Origin: Proteobacteria bacterium UBA2363
GTDB taxonomy: Bacteria; Pseudomonadota; Gammaproteobacteria; Xanthomonadales; UBA2363
Length of the DNA: 64,000 bases
Reading direction: 5' to 3'
Assembly (NCBI GenBank): GCA_002344355.1
Contig: DDTN01000017.1
Location: 62,657 to 126,656 of the forward strand
Shown here: piece after piece, positions 8,171 to 17,168 of the stretch
Numbering within the stretch: the stretch's first letter is position 1
Layout: every line of letters begins with the position of its first letter
Made by a program: the position numbers and the translations under genes
Notes under the pieces: model-generated
Databases searched by the model: none
The model's input: the letters and a program-made list of their open reading frames with translations, nothing else
Told to the model about the DNA's origin: nothing

Positions 8171-10813
8171 ATGACCGAAGCGACCCGTCCGCTGCCCCCG
8201 GATGCACCCTGGATCGTGCTCAAGTTCGGCGGCAGCAGCGTCGGCCGCGCGGCCTGCTGGCCGACCATCGCCGGGCTGGCGCGCGAGCGCCACGCCGCGG
8301 GCGCACGGGTGCTGCTGGTGGTCTCGGCGCTGGCCGGCGCCACCGATGCCCTGAAGGCGATCGCCGACCACGCCGATGCCGACGAGCGCCGCCGCCTGGC
8401 CGCCGAGCTGGGCCAGCGGCACATCGATTTCGCCCGGGAACTGGCGGTCGATCCCGGCCTGCTGTCGCCGTGGCTTGCGCGGCTGGCCGAACTGGCGGCC
8501 GCCGTCGGCCCGGGCGGCGACTGCGCCGGGTCCTGGGCACGGCAGGCCGAGCTGATGGCCCTTGGCGAGCTGATGTCGAGCACCCTGGGCAACGCCGCCC
8601 TGCGCCGGGCCGGCCTGGATTCGCGCTGGCTCGACGCCCGCGACTGCCTGCTCGCGCAAGCGACCGGCAACCAGGGCGAATGGGCGCGCTGGCTGGCCGC
8701 CAGCGTGCCGGTGGGCCGCGACGAGGCGCTGCGCGAGCGGCTCGCCGGCCGGGCCGCCGAGGTGTTCATCACCCAGGGCTTCATCGCCCGCAACGGCGAC
8801 GGCTGCACCGTGCTGCTCGGCCGCGGCGGTTCCGACACCTCGGCCGCGTATTTCGGCGCCAGCCTGGCCGCCGCGCGCGTCGAGATATGGAGCGACGTCG
8901 CCGGCCTGTTCAGCGCCAACCCGCGCGAGGTCCCCGGCGCCCGGCTGCTGCGCCGGCTCGATTTCGAGGAGGCGCAGGAGATCGCCACCACCGGCGCCCG
9001 CATGCTGCATCCGCGCTGCCTGTCGCCGTTGCGCCGCAGCGGCGTGCCCCTGTGGATCCGCGATACCGGCCGTCCCGAGCTGGACGGCACCCGGATCGGG
9101 CCGGAGGTGCCGGACGCGCCGCCCTCGATCAAGGCCATCTCGAGTCGGCGGGGCGTGACCCTGGTGTCGATGGAGACCGTCGGCATGTGGCAGCAGGTGG
9201 GCTTCCTGGCCGACGTCTTCCAGGTGTTCCGCAGGCACGGCCTCTCGGTCGACCTGATCGGCTCCGCCGAGACCAACGTCACCGTCTCGCTCGACCCCAG
9301 CGAGAACCTGGTCGACTCCGACGTGCTGGCCGCCCTGTGCGCCGATCTCGCGGCGTTCTGCAGGGTCCGGGCGATCACGCCGTGCACGGCGGTCACCTTC
9401 GTCGGCCGCGGCATGCGCGGCCTGCTGCACCGGCTGCGCGACGTCCTGGCCGAGTTCGGCAGCCTGCGCGTGCACCTGATCAGCCAGTCCAGCAACGACC
9501 TCAACCTGACCTTCGTGCTCGACGAGGTCGACGCCGAGGGGCTGCTGCCGCGCCTGCACGACGCCCTGATCGCCGCCGGCGCGCTGCCGGCCGAGGACGA
9601 CGCCGTGTTCGGGCCGACCTGGGCGCAGCTCTATGCCGGCGCCGGCAGCCTGCGGCCGCGGCCGTGGTGGCGCGACCGTCTGCCGGCGCTGGCGGCGCTG
9701 GCCGCCGAAGGCACGCCCTGTTACGTCTACGACCTCGCCACCGTACGGGCCCGGGCGCGGGCGCTCGGCGCGCTCGGCTCGATCGCCCGCTGGCACTACG
9801 CGGTCAAGGCCAACCCGCACCCGGACCTGCTGCGCACCCTGGCCGACCAGGGCTTCGATTTCGAATGCGTGTCCCCCGGCGAGCTGGATGCCGTGCAGGC
9901 GGCCCTGCCGTCGCTGCCCGCGCAGCGGCTCCTGTTCACCCCGAACATGGCGCCGGCGGCCGAGTACCGGGCGGCGCTGGCGCGCGGGGTCCGGGTCGGC
10001 TTCGACGCCCTGGAGCCGCTGCAGGCGCTGGCCGGCGAGGCCAGCGGCGGCGGCACCGCCATCGCGCTGCGCCTGGACCTCGGTCCCGGACGCGGCCTGC
10101 ATGCGCACGTGCGCACCGGCCAGGACAGCAAGTTCGGGCTGCCGCTGGCCGACCTGCCGGCGGCCATCGCCGCCGCCGGCGACGCCGGCCTGCGCGTCGA
10201 GGTCCTGCATGCGCACCTGGGCTCGGGCATCCTCGACCCCGGCCACTGGCGGGAGGTGGGCCTGCAGCTGGCGAGTCTCGCGGAGGGCCTGCCCGACGTG
10301 GTCGCGCTGAATCTCGGTGGCGGCCTGGGCGTCCCCTACCAGCCGGGCCAGCCGGCCCTCGACCTGGCCGCCGTCGACGCCGCGCTGGCCGAGCTGCGCC
10401 GCGCCTATCCGCGGCTCGAGCTGTGGCTGGAGCCCGGGCGCTACCTGGTCGCCGAGGCCGGGGTGCTGCTGACCCGCGTGCGCCAGCTCAAGCGCAAGGG
10501 CGCGCGGCTGTTCGTCGGCGTCGATGCCGGCATGCACACCCTGCTGCGGCCGGCGCTCTACGACGCCTGGCATCCGGTGGCCAACCTGGACCGCGCGGAG
10601 GCGCCGGTCGACCTGCGCGCCGACGTCGTCGGTCCGATCTGCGAGAGCACCGACACCCTGGCCGCCGGCCGCCTGCTGGCCCAAGGCACCACCACCGGCG
10701 ACCTCCTGCTGGTCGATCTCGCCGGCGCCTATGGCGCGGTCATGGCCAGCGACTACAACCTGCGCGGCCGGCCGCGCCAGTGCGTTCTCGACGCCCAGGA
10801 GGCGGTGCCATGA
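8171..10813 (+). CDS. lysC-lysA: Bifunctional aspartate kinase / diaminopimelate decarboxylase fusion
   Basis: This 880-residue fusion carries the first and last steps of lysine synthesis. Residues about 14-300 are an aspartate kinase (KFGGSSVG phosphate loop beginning at Lys18, later GRGGSDTSAA and GARMLHPRC). Residues about 320-475 hold two ACT domains (VTLVSMETVGMWQQVG; SLRVHLISQSSNDLNLTF), the usual lysine/threonine sensing unit. Residues about 500-880 are a fold-type III PLP diaminopimelate decarboxylase, with the cofactor Lys546 in HYAVKANPHP, the phosphate loop NLGGGLGV, EPGRYLVAEAG and CESTDTLA. Such fusions are known in Xanthomonas relatives. ATG 8171 is the first good start, with a weak CAGAAT box at 8138. 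The stop overlaps the murL start as ATGA, so lysine/DAP supply and D-glutamate supply are probably translated from one mRNA. Confidence 0.95.
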   Translation: MTEATRPLPPDAPWIVLKFGGSSVGRAACWPTIAGLARERHAAGARVLLVVSALAGATDALKAIADHADADERRRLAAELGQRHIDFARELAVDPGLLSPWLARLAELAAAVGPGGDCAGSWARQAELMALGELMSSTLGNAALRRAGLDSRWLDARDCLLAQATGNQGEWARWLAASVPVGRDEALRERLAGRAAEVFITQGFIARNGDGCTVLLGRGGSDTSAAYFGASLAAARVEIWSDVAGLFSANPREVPGARLLRRLDFEEAQEIATTGARMLHPRCLSPLRRSGVPLWIRDTGRPELDGTRIGPEVPDAPPSIKAISSRRGVTLVSMETVGMWQQVGFLADVFQVFRRHGLSVDLIGSAETNVTVSLDPSENLVDSDVLAALCADLAAFCRVRAITPCTAVTFVGRGMRGLLHRLRDVLAEFGSLRVHLISQSSNDLNLTFVLDEVDAEGLLPRLHDALIAAGALPAEDDAVFGPTWAQLYAGAGSLRPRPWWRDRLPALAALAAEGTPCYVYDLATVRARARALGALGSIARWHYAVKANPHPDLLRTLADQGFDFECVSPGELDAVQAALPSLPAQRLLFTPNMAPAAEYRAALARGVRVGFDALEPLQALAGEASGGGTAIALRLDLGPGRGLHAHVRTGQDSKFGLPLADLPAAIAAAGDAGLRVEVLHAHLGSGILDPGHWREVGLQLASLAEGLPDVVALNLGGGLGVPYQPGQPALDLAAVDAALAELRRAYPRLELWLEPGRYLVAEAGVLLTRVRQLKRKGARLFVGVDAGMHTLLRPALYDAWHPVANLDRAEAPVDLRADVVGPICESTDTLAAGRLLAQGTTTGDLLLVDLAGAYGAVMASDYNLRGRPRQCVLDAQEAVP

Positions 10814-12159
10814 GCGCGCCGGCGTTCGCGCGCGAGGCGATCGGCCGCTTCGAGTTCCGGCAGGTCGCCTGGGACGCCGGTGCCGGGCAGGCGAGCCTGG
10901 CCTACGGATTCGACGACGGCCCCGACCTGGTCGAGCGCATCGTCTTCCCCGGGGCACCGGTGCCGGCGCATCCGGCGGCCTTCGACGCCGCGCTGCGCCT
11001 GGTCCACCTGATCGCCGGCGTCAGCTATTTCAAGGCCGCGGTACCGCCGCGGATCGCGGTCCTGGGTCCGGCGCCGGCGCCGGCGCTGGCGACGCTGCTG
11101 GATGCGGTCTACACCGACGGCCTGGCCGAGTTCGCCTGGCGCAACGGCATCGACCTGCGCGGCAAGGTGTGCTTCCCGCGCGGCGCGCAGGCGGCGCCGG
11201 CGCCGGCACTGGGCCTGCCGCGCAGCAGCCTGGTCGCGATCGGCGGCGGCAAGGACTCGCTGGTGAGCATCGAGCTGCTGCGCGCCCGCAACGAGGCGAT
11301 GACTCTGGCCCATGTCGGCGATTCGCCGCTGATCGCCGCGGTCGCCGGCCGCACCGGCCTGCCGGTGCTGAACATCCGCCGGCAGCTCGCCCCGGAGCTG
11401 TTCGAGTACAACCGCCAGGGCGCCCTCAACGGCCACATCCCGGTGACGGCGATCAACTCCGCCCTGCTGGTGGCCGCCGCGGTGCTGTACGGGCATGACG
11501 CCGTGGTGTTCTCCAACGAGGCCTCGGCGTCCAGCGCCACCCTCGAGCAGGACGGCCGGGTGGTGAACCACCAGTGGAGCAAGGGCATCGACTTCGAGCG
11601 CGCGTTCGCCGCCCAGGTGCGCGCCGGGATCGCCGCCGACCTCGACTACTTCTCGCTGCTGCGGCCGCTGACCGAGCTGGCGATCACCCGGGAGTTCGCG
11701 CGCCTGACCCGCTACCACGGGCACTTCTCGAGCTGCAACCGCAACTTCAGGCTGCTCGGCGCCAAGCCCAGGGAGCGCTGGTGCGGGCAATGCCCGAAAT
11801 GCCACTTCGTGTTCCTGGCGCTGGCGCCGTTCCTGCCCAAGCCGGCCCTGGTCGCGATCTTCGGCCGAAACCTGCTCGACGACCCGTCCCTGGCCGGGGA
11901 CTTCGACGCCCTGCTCGAGTGGCGCCGGCACAAGCCGTTCGAGTGCGTCGGCGAGGCCGCCGAGTCGCGTGCCGCGATGGCGGCGCTGGCGCGGCGCCCC
12001 GACTGGCGCGAGGATGCCCTGGTGCGCCGCTTCGCCGCGGAGATCCAGCCCGCGCTGGCCGCGTCCGAGCTGGCGATTGAACCGCTGCTGGCGCCCCGAG
12101 CCGACCATGCACTGCCCGACCGCCTTGTGGGACTGATCGATGCGCTACGCCGAGCTTGA
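10810..12159 (+). CDS. murL: UDP-MurNAc-L-Ala-L-Glu epimerase
   Basis: This 449-residue protein matches MurL, the ATP-dependent epimerase that converts the terminal L-Glu of UDP-MurNAc-L-Ala-L-Glu to D-Glu. It replaces the MurI racemase route in Xanthomonas-type bacteria. Evidence is an N-terminal unique domain, a PP-loop-like nucleotide site GGGKDS (residues 145-150), the block YNRQGALNGHIPVTAINSA, SNEASASSATL, and a Cys cluster CGQCPKC (Cys325, 328, 331) that may bind metal. It overlaps lysC-lysA by four bases (ATGA) and murD2 by 20 bases, the partner that makes its substrate. Both length and motifs agree with the family. Identification rests on recalled family features rather than an alignment. 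Confidence 0.85.
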   Translation: MSAPAFAREAIGRFEFRQVAWDAGAGQASLAYGFDDGPDLVERIVFPGAPVPAHPAAFDAALRLVHLIAGVSYFKAAVPPRIAVLGPAPAPALATLLDAVYTDGLAEFAWRNGIDLRGKVCFPRGAQAAPAPALGLPRSSLVAIGGGKDSLVSIELLRARNEAMTLAHVGDSPLIAAVAGRTGLPVLNIRRQLAPELFEYNRQGALNGHIPVTAINSALLVAAAVLYGHDAVVFSNEASASSATLEQDGRVVNHQWSKGIDFERAFAAQVRAGIAADLDYFSLLRPLTELAITREFARLTRYHGHFSSCNRNFRLLGAKPRERWCGQCPKCHFVFLALAPFLPKPALVAIFGRNLLDDPSLAGDFDALLEWRRHKPFECVGEAAESRAAMAALARRPDWREDALVRRFAAEIQPALAASELAIEPLLAPRADHALPDRLVGLIDALRRA

Positions 12160-13492
12160 GTACCGACGGGTCGCGATCTGGGGCAGCGGCCGCGAGGGCA
12201 GGGCTGCGCTGACCGCACTGCAGCAGCGGTTCCCGGACAAGCCGCTGGCCTGGATCGTGCCGGCCGGCGAGCGCGAGGACCTGTTTCGTTCCGCGCCGGC
12301 AGGGGTGACCGTGCTCGCCGAGGACTCGGCCGACGCCGCCCTCGACGGCTTCGAGGTGCTGGTCAAGTCGCCCGGCATCAGCCTGTACCGGCCCGACCTG
12401 GCGCGCGCCCGCGCGCGCGGCACCCTGGTCACCTCCGGCACCGCCATCTGGTTCGCCGAGCATCCCGGCGCCCGCACCATCGCCGTGACCGGCACCAAGG
12501 GCAAGAGCACCACCGCCGCGCTGGTCGCGCACCTGCTGCGCAGCCATGGCATCCGGACGGCGCTGGCCGGCAACATCGGCCTGCCCCTGCTGGGTCTGGA
12601 CCTGATGCCGCCGGCGGCCTGGTACGTGTTCGAACTGTCCAGCTTCCAGATCGCCGATCTCGACGCCGAGCCCGACGTCGCCGTGCTCACCAGTCTGGCC
12701 GAGGAGCACCTGGACTGGCATGGCGACGCCGAGCGCTACCGCCGCGACAAGCTGCGCCTGTTCGCGGGCGCCGCGCGCTGCGTGCTGCCGGCCCGCATCG
12801 AGTTGCCGGCCGGCAGTCGCGGCCCGCTGCTGCGCTTCGGCCTCCCCGATGGCTGGCACGTCCAGGAGGGCCACGTCTGGCGGGCCGGCCGCAAGCTGCT
12901 GCCGCTGGCCGGCCTGCCGCTGCGCGGGCGCCACAACGCCGGCAACGTCTGCGCCGCCCTGGCCACCCTCGAGGCGGCCGGCTTCGAGCCCGAACGCATG
13001 CTCCAGCACCTGCGCAGCTTCCGGCCGTTGCCGCACCGGCTCCAGGAACTGGGCGAGCGCAACGGCATCCTGTACGTCAACGACAGCATCGCCACCACCC
13101 CGGCCGCGGCGCTGGCCGCCTGGGACTGCTATCGCGACCGGCCGCTGGCGATGATCCTGGGCGGCCTGGAGCGCGGCCTGGACTGGCGCCCGGCGCTGGC
13201 CGCCATGGCCCGGCACAAGCCGCACCTGGTCTGCACCCAGGGCGAGAGCGGTCCGGCCATCGCCGCGCTGCTGCGCAAGGCCGGGATCCTGGTCGCCGAA
13301 TGCCGCGATGTCGCGGCGGCAGTCGCCCTGGCCCGGTTGTCGCTGCCCTCGGGCGGCGTCGTCCTGCTGGCGCCCGGGGCCGCCAGCTTCCCGGTGTTCC
13401 GCGACTACACCGAGCGGGGCAGGGCGTTCGCGGCGGCCGCCGGGTTCGACCCGGAAGCCCTGACCGGCATCCCCGGCCTGGGCGTGGCCTGA
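12140..13492 (+). CDS. murD2: UDP-MurNAc-L-Ala--L-glutamate ligase (MurD2-type Mur ligase)
   Basis: This 450-residue cytoplasmic Mur ligase has the ATP loop TGTKGKST (about 118-124), the downstream FELSSFQIADL block, the SLAEEHLDWHG motif, HNAGNVCAAL and the C-terminal NDSIATTPAAALAA and LGGLERGLDW segments typical of MurD. Because it directly follows murL, it is most likely the variant that adds L-Glu instead of D-Glu, after which MurL inverts the stereocentre. A classical D-Glu-adding MurD cannot be excluded from sequence alone. It overlaps murL by 20 bases and is the last gene of the lysC-lysA/murL/murD2 unit; the next gene starts 98 bases later with its own signal peptide and probably its own promoter. 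Confidence 0.85.
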   Translation: MRYAELEYRRVAIWGSGREGRAALTALQQRFPDKPLAWIVPAGEREDLFRSAPAGVTVLAEDSADAALDGFEVLVKSPGISLYRPDLARARARGTLVTSGTAIWFAEHPGARTIAVTGTKGKSTTAALVAHLLRSHGIRTALAGNIGLPLLGLDLMPPAAWYVFELSSFQIADLDAEPDVAVLTSLAEEHLDWHGDAERYRRDKLRLFAGAARCVLPARIELPAGSRGPLLRFGLPDGWHVQEGHVWRAGRKLLPLAGLPLRGRHNAGNVCAALATLEAAGFEPERMLQHLRSFRPLPHRLQELGERNGILYVNDSIATTPAAALAAWDCYRDRPLAMILGGLERGLDWRPALAAMARHKPHLVCTQGESGPAIAALLRKAGILVAECRDVAAAVALARLSLPSGGVVLLAPGAASFPVFRDYTERGRAFAAAAGFDPEALTGIPGLGVA

Positions 13493-13590
13493 CGCGGCGG
13501 CGCGGCCCTCACCTGCACGCCACGGCCTGCCGTGGCACAGTGGCGCGGTCCGGCCCCGTATCCGCCCCCTCGCGCCACAGGAGCACCGCC

Positions 13591-14376
13591 ATGAGAATGT
13601 TCGCCGCTGCCTGCCTGATGTTCGCCGCCGGCCTGGTGCGGGCGGAAATGGTGGTCGAGAAGGTCGAGTACGCGGTCGACGACCGCGTGTTCGAGGGCGT
13701 CCTGGTCTACGACGGCGCGTTGCGGGTGCACCGGCCGGGCGTGGTCATGGTGCCGAACTGGATGGGCGTCACCGACGCCGCCATCGGCAAGGCCAGGGAA
13801 CTGGCCGGCAGCCGCTATGTCGTGCTGGTCGCCGACATGTACGGCAAGGACCTGCGGCCGGCCGACGCCGCCGAGGCCGGCCAGGCCAGCGGCGCCGTGC
13901 TGGCCGACCGGGCGGTCACCCGGGCGCGCGCGGCGGCCGCCGTTGAGGCCCTCTCCCGGCATGGCCGCACGGTCCTGCAGCCGGGCCGGATCGCCGCCAT
14001 CGGGTTCTGCTTCGGCGGCACCAGCGTGCTGGAGCTGGCGCGCAGCGGCGCCGACATCGCCGCGGTGGTCGCCCTGCACGGCAACCCCGAGCCGGTGCTG
14101 GCCGCCGGCAAGGGCGAGGTGCGCGCCGCCGTGCTGGTCCTGCACGGGGCCGACGATCCCTGGGTGCCCGACGGCAACCTGCGCGCCTTCGAGGCCGAGA
14201 TGCGCGCCGCCGGCGCAGACTGGACCCTGGCCAGCTTCGGCGGCGCCGTGCACTGCTTCGCCGAGGCCGATGCCGACATGCCGCCGGGCTGCGTGTACGA
14301 CGCCCGCGCCGCGCGCCGTGCCTACGCCATGCTGCACGATTTCCTGGGCGAGCACTTCGACGGCCACGGCCGCTGA
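13591..14376 (+). CDS. Exported dienelactone hydrolase family protein
   Basis: This 261-residue alpha/beta hydrolase starts with a short signal peptide (hydrophobic run ending LVRAE). The nucleophile motif is GFCFGG with a Cys at the elbow, as in dienelactone hydrolases; the acid is in HGADDPWVP and the histidine in GAVHCFAE. ATG 13591 follows a good ribosome-binding site (ACAGGAG) and directly precedes the signal peptide. The substrate is unknown; exported members of this family are widespread in proteobacteria and often annotated only by fold. It stands between the murein-precursor operon and dnaB, with no tight spacing to either, so it is probably transcribed alone. Confidence 0.88.
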   Translation: MRMFAAACLMFAAGLVRAEMVVEKVEYAVDDRVFEGVLVYDGALRVHRPGVVMVPNWMGVTDAAIGKARELAGSRYVVLVADMYGKDLRPADAAEAGQASGAVLADRAVTRARAAAAVEALSRHGRTVLQPGRIAAIGFCFGGTSVLELARSGADIAAVVALHGNPEPVLAAGKGEVRAAVLVLHGADDPWVPDGNLRAFEAEMRAAGADWTLASFGGAVHCFAEADADMPPGCVYDARAARRAYAMLHDFLGEHFDGHGR

Positions 14377-14439
14377 ACTGCGGCACCGGCGGGCACGGTC
14401 GGCGCCTGGCGCCGGCCGCCCGCCGCCCGCGTCAACAGG

Positions 14440-14448
14440 TTTTCCACA
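14440..14448 (+). promoter_or_regulatory. DnaA-box-like site upstream of dnaB
   Basis: TTTTCCACA fits the relaxed DnaA-box consensus TTWTNCACA. It lies 75 bases before the dnaB start in the only non-coding stretch between the hydrolase gene and dnaB. This could let DnaA influence dnaB transcription or be a chance match; a single box without a cluster does not make an origin. Confidence 0.4.
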
Positions 14449-14522
14449 GGGTTGTCGCATGGCGTGAGACCGGCGGGCGCTATATCGTCTGTGCTGGCCT
14501 CCAGACCCCCGATCCCGCGCCC

Positions 14523-15908
14523 ATGTCCCAACCCGCCGAACGCCTGGTCGTCGACCGCAACGTCGAGCCCCTGCGCGTCCCGCCGCACTCGATCGAGGCC
14601 GAACAGGCGGTACTGGGCGGCCTGATGCTGTCCGGTCAGGCCTGGGACAGGGTTGCCGACAAGATCGGCGAGGAGGATTTCTACCGGCGCGAGCACCGGC
14701 TGATCTTCCGCGCCATCGGCGAGCTGTCGGCGCGCAACCAGCCCTGCGACGCGGTCACCCTGGGCGAGTGGTTCGAGGCCAACGGCAACGTCGGCGACGT
14801 CGGCGGCGCCGGCTACGTCGTCGAGCTGGCCAATGCGACGCCGTCGGCGGCCAACATCGAGGCCTACGCGGCGATCGTCCGCGAGAAGTCCGTGCTGCGC
14901 CAGCTTATCGATGCCGGCACCCGGATCGCCTCCGACGGCTTCCAGCCGGGCGCGCGGCCGGTCGCCGAGCTGATCGAGGAGGCCGAGAAGCAGGTATTCC
15001 GGATCGCCGAGTCCGGCAGCCGCGGCAGCCGCCAGTTCGTCAGCGTCAAGGAGGCCGCACGCGAGGCCCTGGAGATGCTGCAGCAGCGCTACCACAGCGA
15101 CAGCAGCATCACCGGCCTGGCCACCGGCTTCACCGACTTCGACAACATGACCGCCGGCCTGCAGGCCGGCGACCTGGTGATCCTGGCGGCGCGTCCGTCG
15201 ATGGGCAAGACGGCGCTGGCGGTCAACATGGCCGAATACGCCGCCATCCGCGAGCGCAAGCCGGTGGCCATCTTCAGCATGGAGATGTCGGCCGTGCAGC
15301 TGACCTTCCGCCTGCTGTCCTCGCTGGGACGGATCAACCAGCAGGCGCTGCGCACGGGCCGCCTGGCCGACGAGGACTGGCCGCGGGTCACCTCGGCGAT
15401 GACCCTGCTGGCCGACGCCCGGATCTTCATCGACGACACCCCGGGCCTGTCGCCCACCGAGCTGCGAGCGCGCGCGCGGCGGCTCAAGCGCAGCCACGAC
15501 CTCGGCCTGATCGTCGTCGACTACCTGCAGCTCATGTCGGTGCCCGGCAACAAGGAGAACCGCGCCACCGAGATCTCCGAGATCTCCCGTTCGCTGAAGG
15601 CCCTGGCCAAGGAGCTCGGCGTTCCGGTGATCGCGCTTTCGCAGCTCAACCGCTCGCTGGAGCAGCGCCACGACAAGCGCCCGCAGATGTCGGACCTGCG
15701 CGAGTCCGGCGCCATCGAGCAGGATGCCGACGTCATCGTCTTCATCTACCGCGACGAGTACTACAACAAGGAGTCGACCGAGCAGGGCATCGCCGAGGTG
15801 ATCATCGGCAAGCAGCGAAACGGTCCGACCGGCGTCGTCAAGCTCACCTTCCTGGGCCAGTACACCAAGTTCGAGAACCACGCGCGCGAGGACAGCGGCT
15901 ATCATTGA
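14523..15908 (+). CDS. dnaB: Replicative DNA helicase DnaB
   Basis: This 461-residue hexameric helicase unwinds the replication fork and recruits primase. It has the N-terminal DnaB domain (PPHSIEAEQAVLGGLML), the linker, and the RecA-like C-terminal domain with Walker A (ARPSMGKTALAVN, near residue 225), VAIFSMEMSA, the Walker B-type LIVVDYLQLMS, and the arginine-finger region near KQRNGPTG. Length is normal and no intein interrupts it. A TATATC -10-like box (14481-14486) and a DnaA-box-like site lie upstream. It is followed by alr at a distance of 99 bases, the order commonly seen in gammaproteobacteria. Confidence 0.97.
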   Translation: MSQPAERLVVDRNVEPLRVPPHSIEAEQAVLGGLMLSGQAWDRVADKIGEEDFYRREHRLIFRAIGELSARNQPCDAVTLGEWFEANGNVGDVGGAGYVVELANATPSAANIEAYAAIVREKSVLRQLIDAGTRIASDGFQPGARPVAELIEEAEKQVFRIAESGSRGSRQFVSVKEAAREALEMLQQRYHSDSSITGLATGFTDFDNMTAGLQAGDLVILAARPSMGKTALAVNMAEYAAIRERKPVAIFSMEMSAVQLTFRLLSSLGRINQQALRTGRLADEDWPRVTSAMTLLADARIFIDDTPGLSPTELRARARRLKRSHDLGLIVVDYLQLMSVPGNKENRATEISEISRSLKALAKELGVPVIALSQLNRSLEQRHDKRPQMSDLRESGAIEQDADVIVFIYRDEYYNKESTEQGIAEVIIGKQRNGPTGVVKLTFLGQYTKFENHAREDSGYH

Positions 15909-16007
15909 CGGCGCCTGGCGGGTGCCGTCGGCGGCCCCGGCCCGGCGCCCAGAACGCCGCACCTCGGGCCCCGCGAGCGGGGCCCGCCGCCGTCCGCCCG
16001 GGACCGC

Positions 16008-17114
16008 ATGAGCCGTCGCGTCGTCGCCACCATCCATCTCGATGCCCTGCGCGGCAACCTGGCGCGGGTGCGTGCGCTGGCGCCCGGCGCGCGGGTGATG
16101 GCCGTGGTCAAGGCCGACGGCTACGGCCACGGCCTGGAGCGGGTCGCGCGCGCGCTTGCCGCGGCCGACGCCTTCGGCGTCGCCTCGATCGCCGATGGCC
16201 GGCGGATCCGCGCCATCGGACTGGACAACCGGGTGGTGGTGCTGTCCGGCATGGACGAACCTGCCGACCTCGCCGACATGCGGGCGCTGGCGCTCGAGCC
16301 GGTCCTGCACCACGAGAGCCAGCTGGCCTGGCTGGAGGCCGAGCGCGACCCGCGACCGCTGCCGACCGTCTGGCTGAAGCTGGACACCGGCATGCACCGG
16401 CTCGGTTTCCCGCCGGCCCGGGCGGCCGCGGTGCATGCGCGCCTGCGCGCGCTGCCGCAGGTCGGCGAGCGCATCCGCCTGATGACCCACTTCGCCCGCT
16501 CCGACGAGTTCGGGCAGCCCGCCACCGCCGGCCAGCTCGAGCGCTTCGCGCAGGCCACCGCCGGCCTGCCCGGCGAGCGTTCGCTGGCCAACTCGGCGGC
16601 GATCCTGGGCTGGCCGGCCAGCCATGGCGACTGGGTGCGCGCCGGCGGCGTCCTGTACGGGGTTTCCGCGGTCGCCGGCCGCGACGGCGCCAGCTTCGGC
16701 TTCCGGCCGGCGATGACCCTGACCGCGCGCCTGATCGCGATCAATGCCGTCGCCGCCGGCGAGCCGGTGGGCTACGGCGGCGCCTGGACCTGCCCGCAGG
16801 ACATGCCGGTCGGGGTCGTCGCGATCGGCTACGGCGACGGCTATCCGCGCCATGCCGCGCCCGGCACGCCGGTGCTGCTGCACGGCCGCCCGGCGGCGCT
16901 GGTCGGCCGGGTATCGATGGACCTGGCGACCATCGACCTGCGCCAGCATCCGGAGGCGGCGGTCGGCGACGAGGTGGTGTTGTGGGGGCCTGGGCTGCCG
17001 GTCGAGACGATCGCCGGCCACGCCGGGACGATCGGCTACGAGCTGGTCTGCGGGATGACGCGGCGGGTCGACTTCATCGAGACCGACGCCGGGACCCGCG
17101 CCGGGCCGGGCTGA
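16008..17114 (+). CDS. alr: Alanine racemase
   Basis: This 368-residue PLP enzyme interconverts L- and D-alanine for peptidoglycan. The cofactor Lys is in VMAVVKADGYGHGL, the Tyr acting as the opposite base is in the EPVGYGGAWT segment, and AIGYGDGYPR and GRVSMDLATID are family signatures. Length is normal for Alr. The upstream gap carries no strong promoter match, so readthrough from dnaB is possible. With murL, murD2 and lysC-lysA about 3-8 kb upstream it adds the third unusual amino acid (D-Ala) to the local cell-wall supply theme. It converges with the DUF3108 gene; the 54-base gap between them holds a GC-rich imperfect hairpin without a T tract. Confidence 0.96.
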   Translation: MSRRVVATIHLDALRGNLARVRALAPGARVMAVVKADGYGHGLERVARALAAADAFGVASIADGRRIRAIGLDNRVVVLSGMDEPADLADMRALALEPVLHHESQLAWLEAERDPRPLPTVWLKLDTGMHRLGFPPARAAAVHARLRALPQVGERIRLMTHFARSDEFGQPATAGQLERFAQATAGLPGERSLANSAAILGWPASHGDWVRAGGVLYGVSAVAGRDGASFGFRPAMTLTARLIAINAVAAGEPVGYGGAWTCPQDMPVGVVAIGYGDGYPRHAAPGTPVLLHGRPAALVGRVSMDLATIDLRQHPEAAVGDEVVLWGPGLPVETIAGHAGTIGYELVCGMTRRVDFIETDAGTRAGPG

Positions 17115-17168
17115 CCGCGCAAACGACCCGGCCGGCGGCTGATCCTGTCGCCGGCGGGCCGGCCGGCC

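Noticed and set aside
8153..10957. 934-residue minus-strand ORF
   Set aside because: It lies antisense to lysC-lysA, whose domains are complete; composition is Gln/Gly/Val-rich and unlike a protein family.
13528..13545. TGGCAC-containing site before the hydrolase gene as a second sigma-54 promoter
   Set aside because: The -12 element does not fit; GC is not at the required ten-base distance from GG.
14322..17021. 899-residue minus-strand ORF across dnaB and alr
   Set aside because: Antisense shadow of two confidently identified genes.
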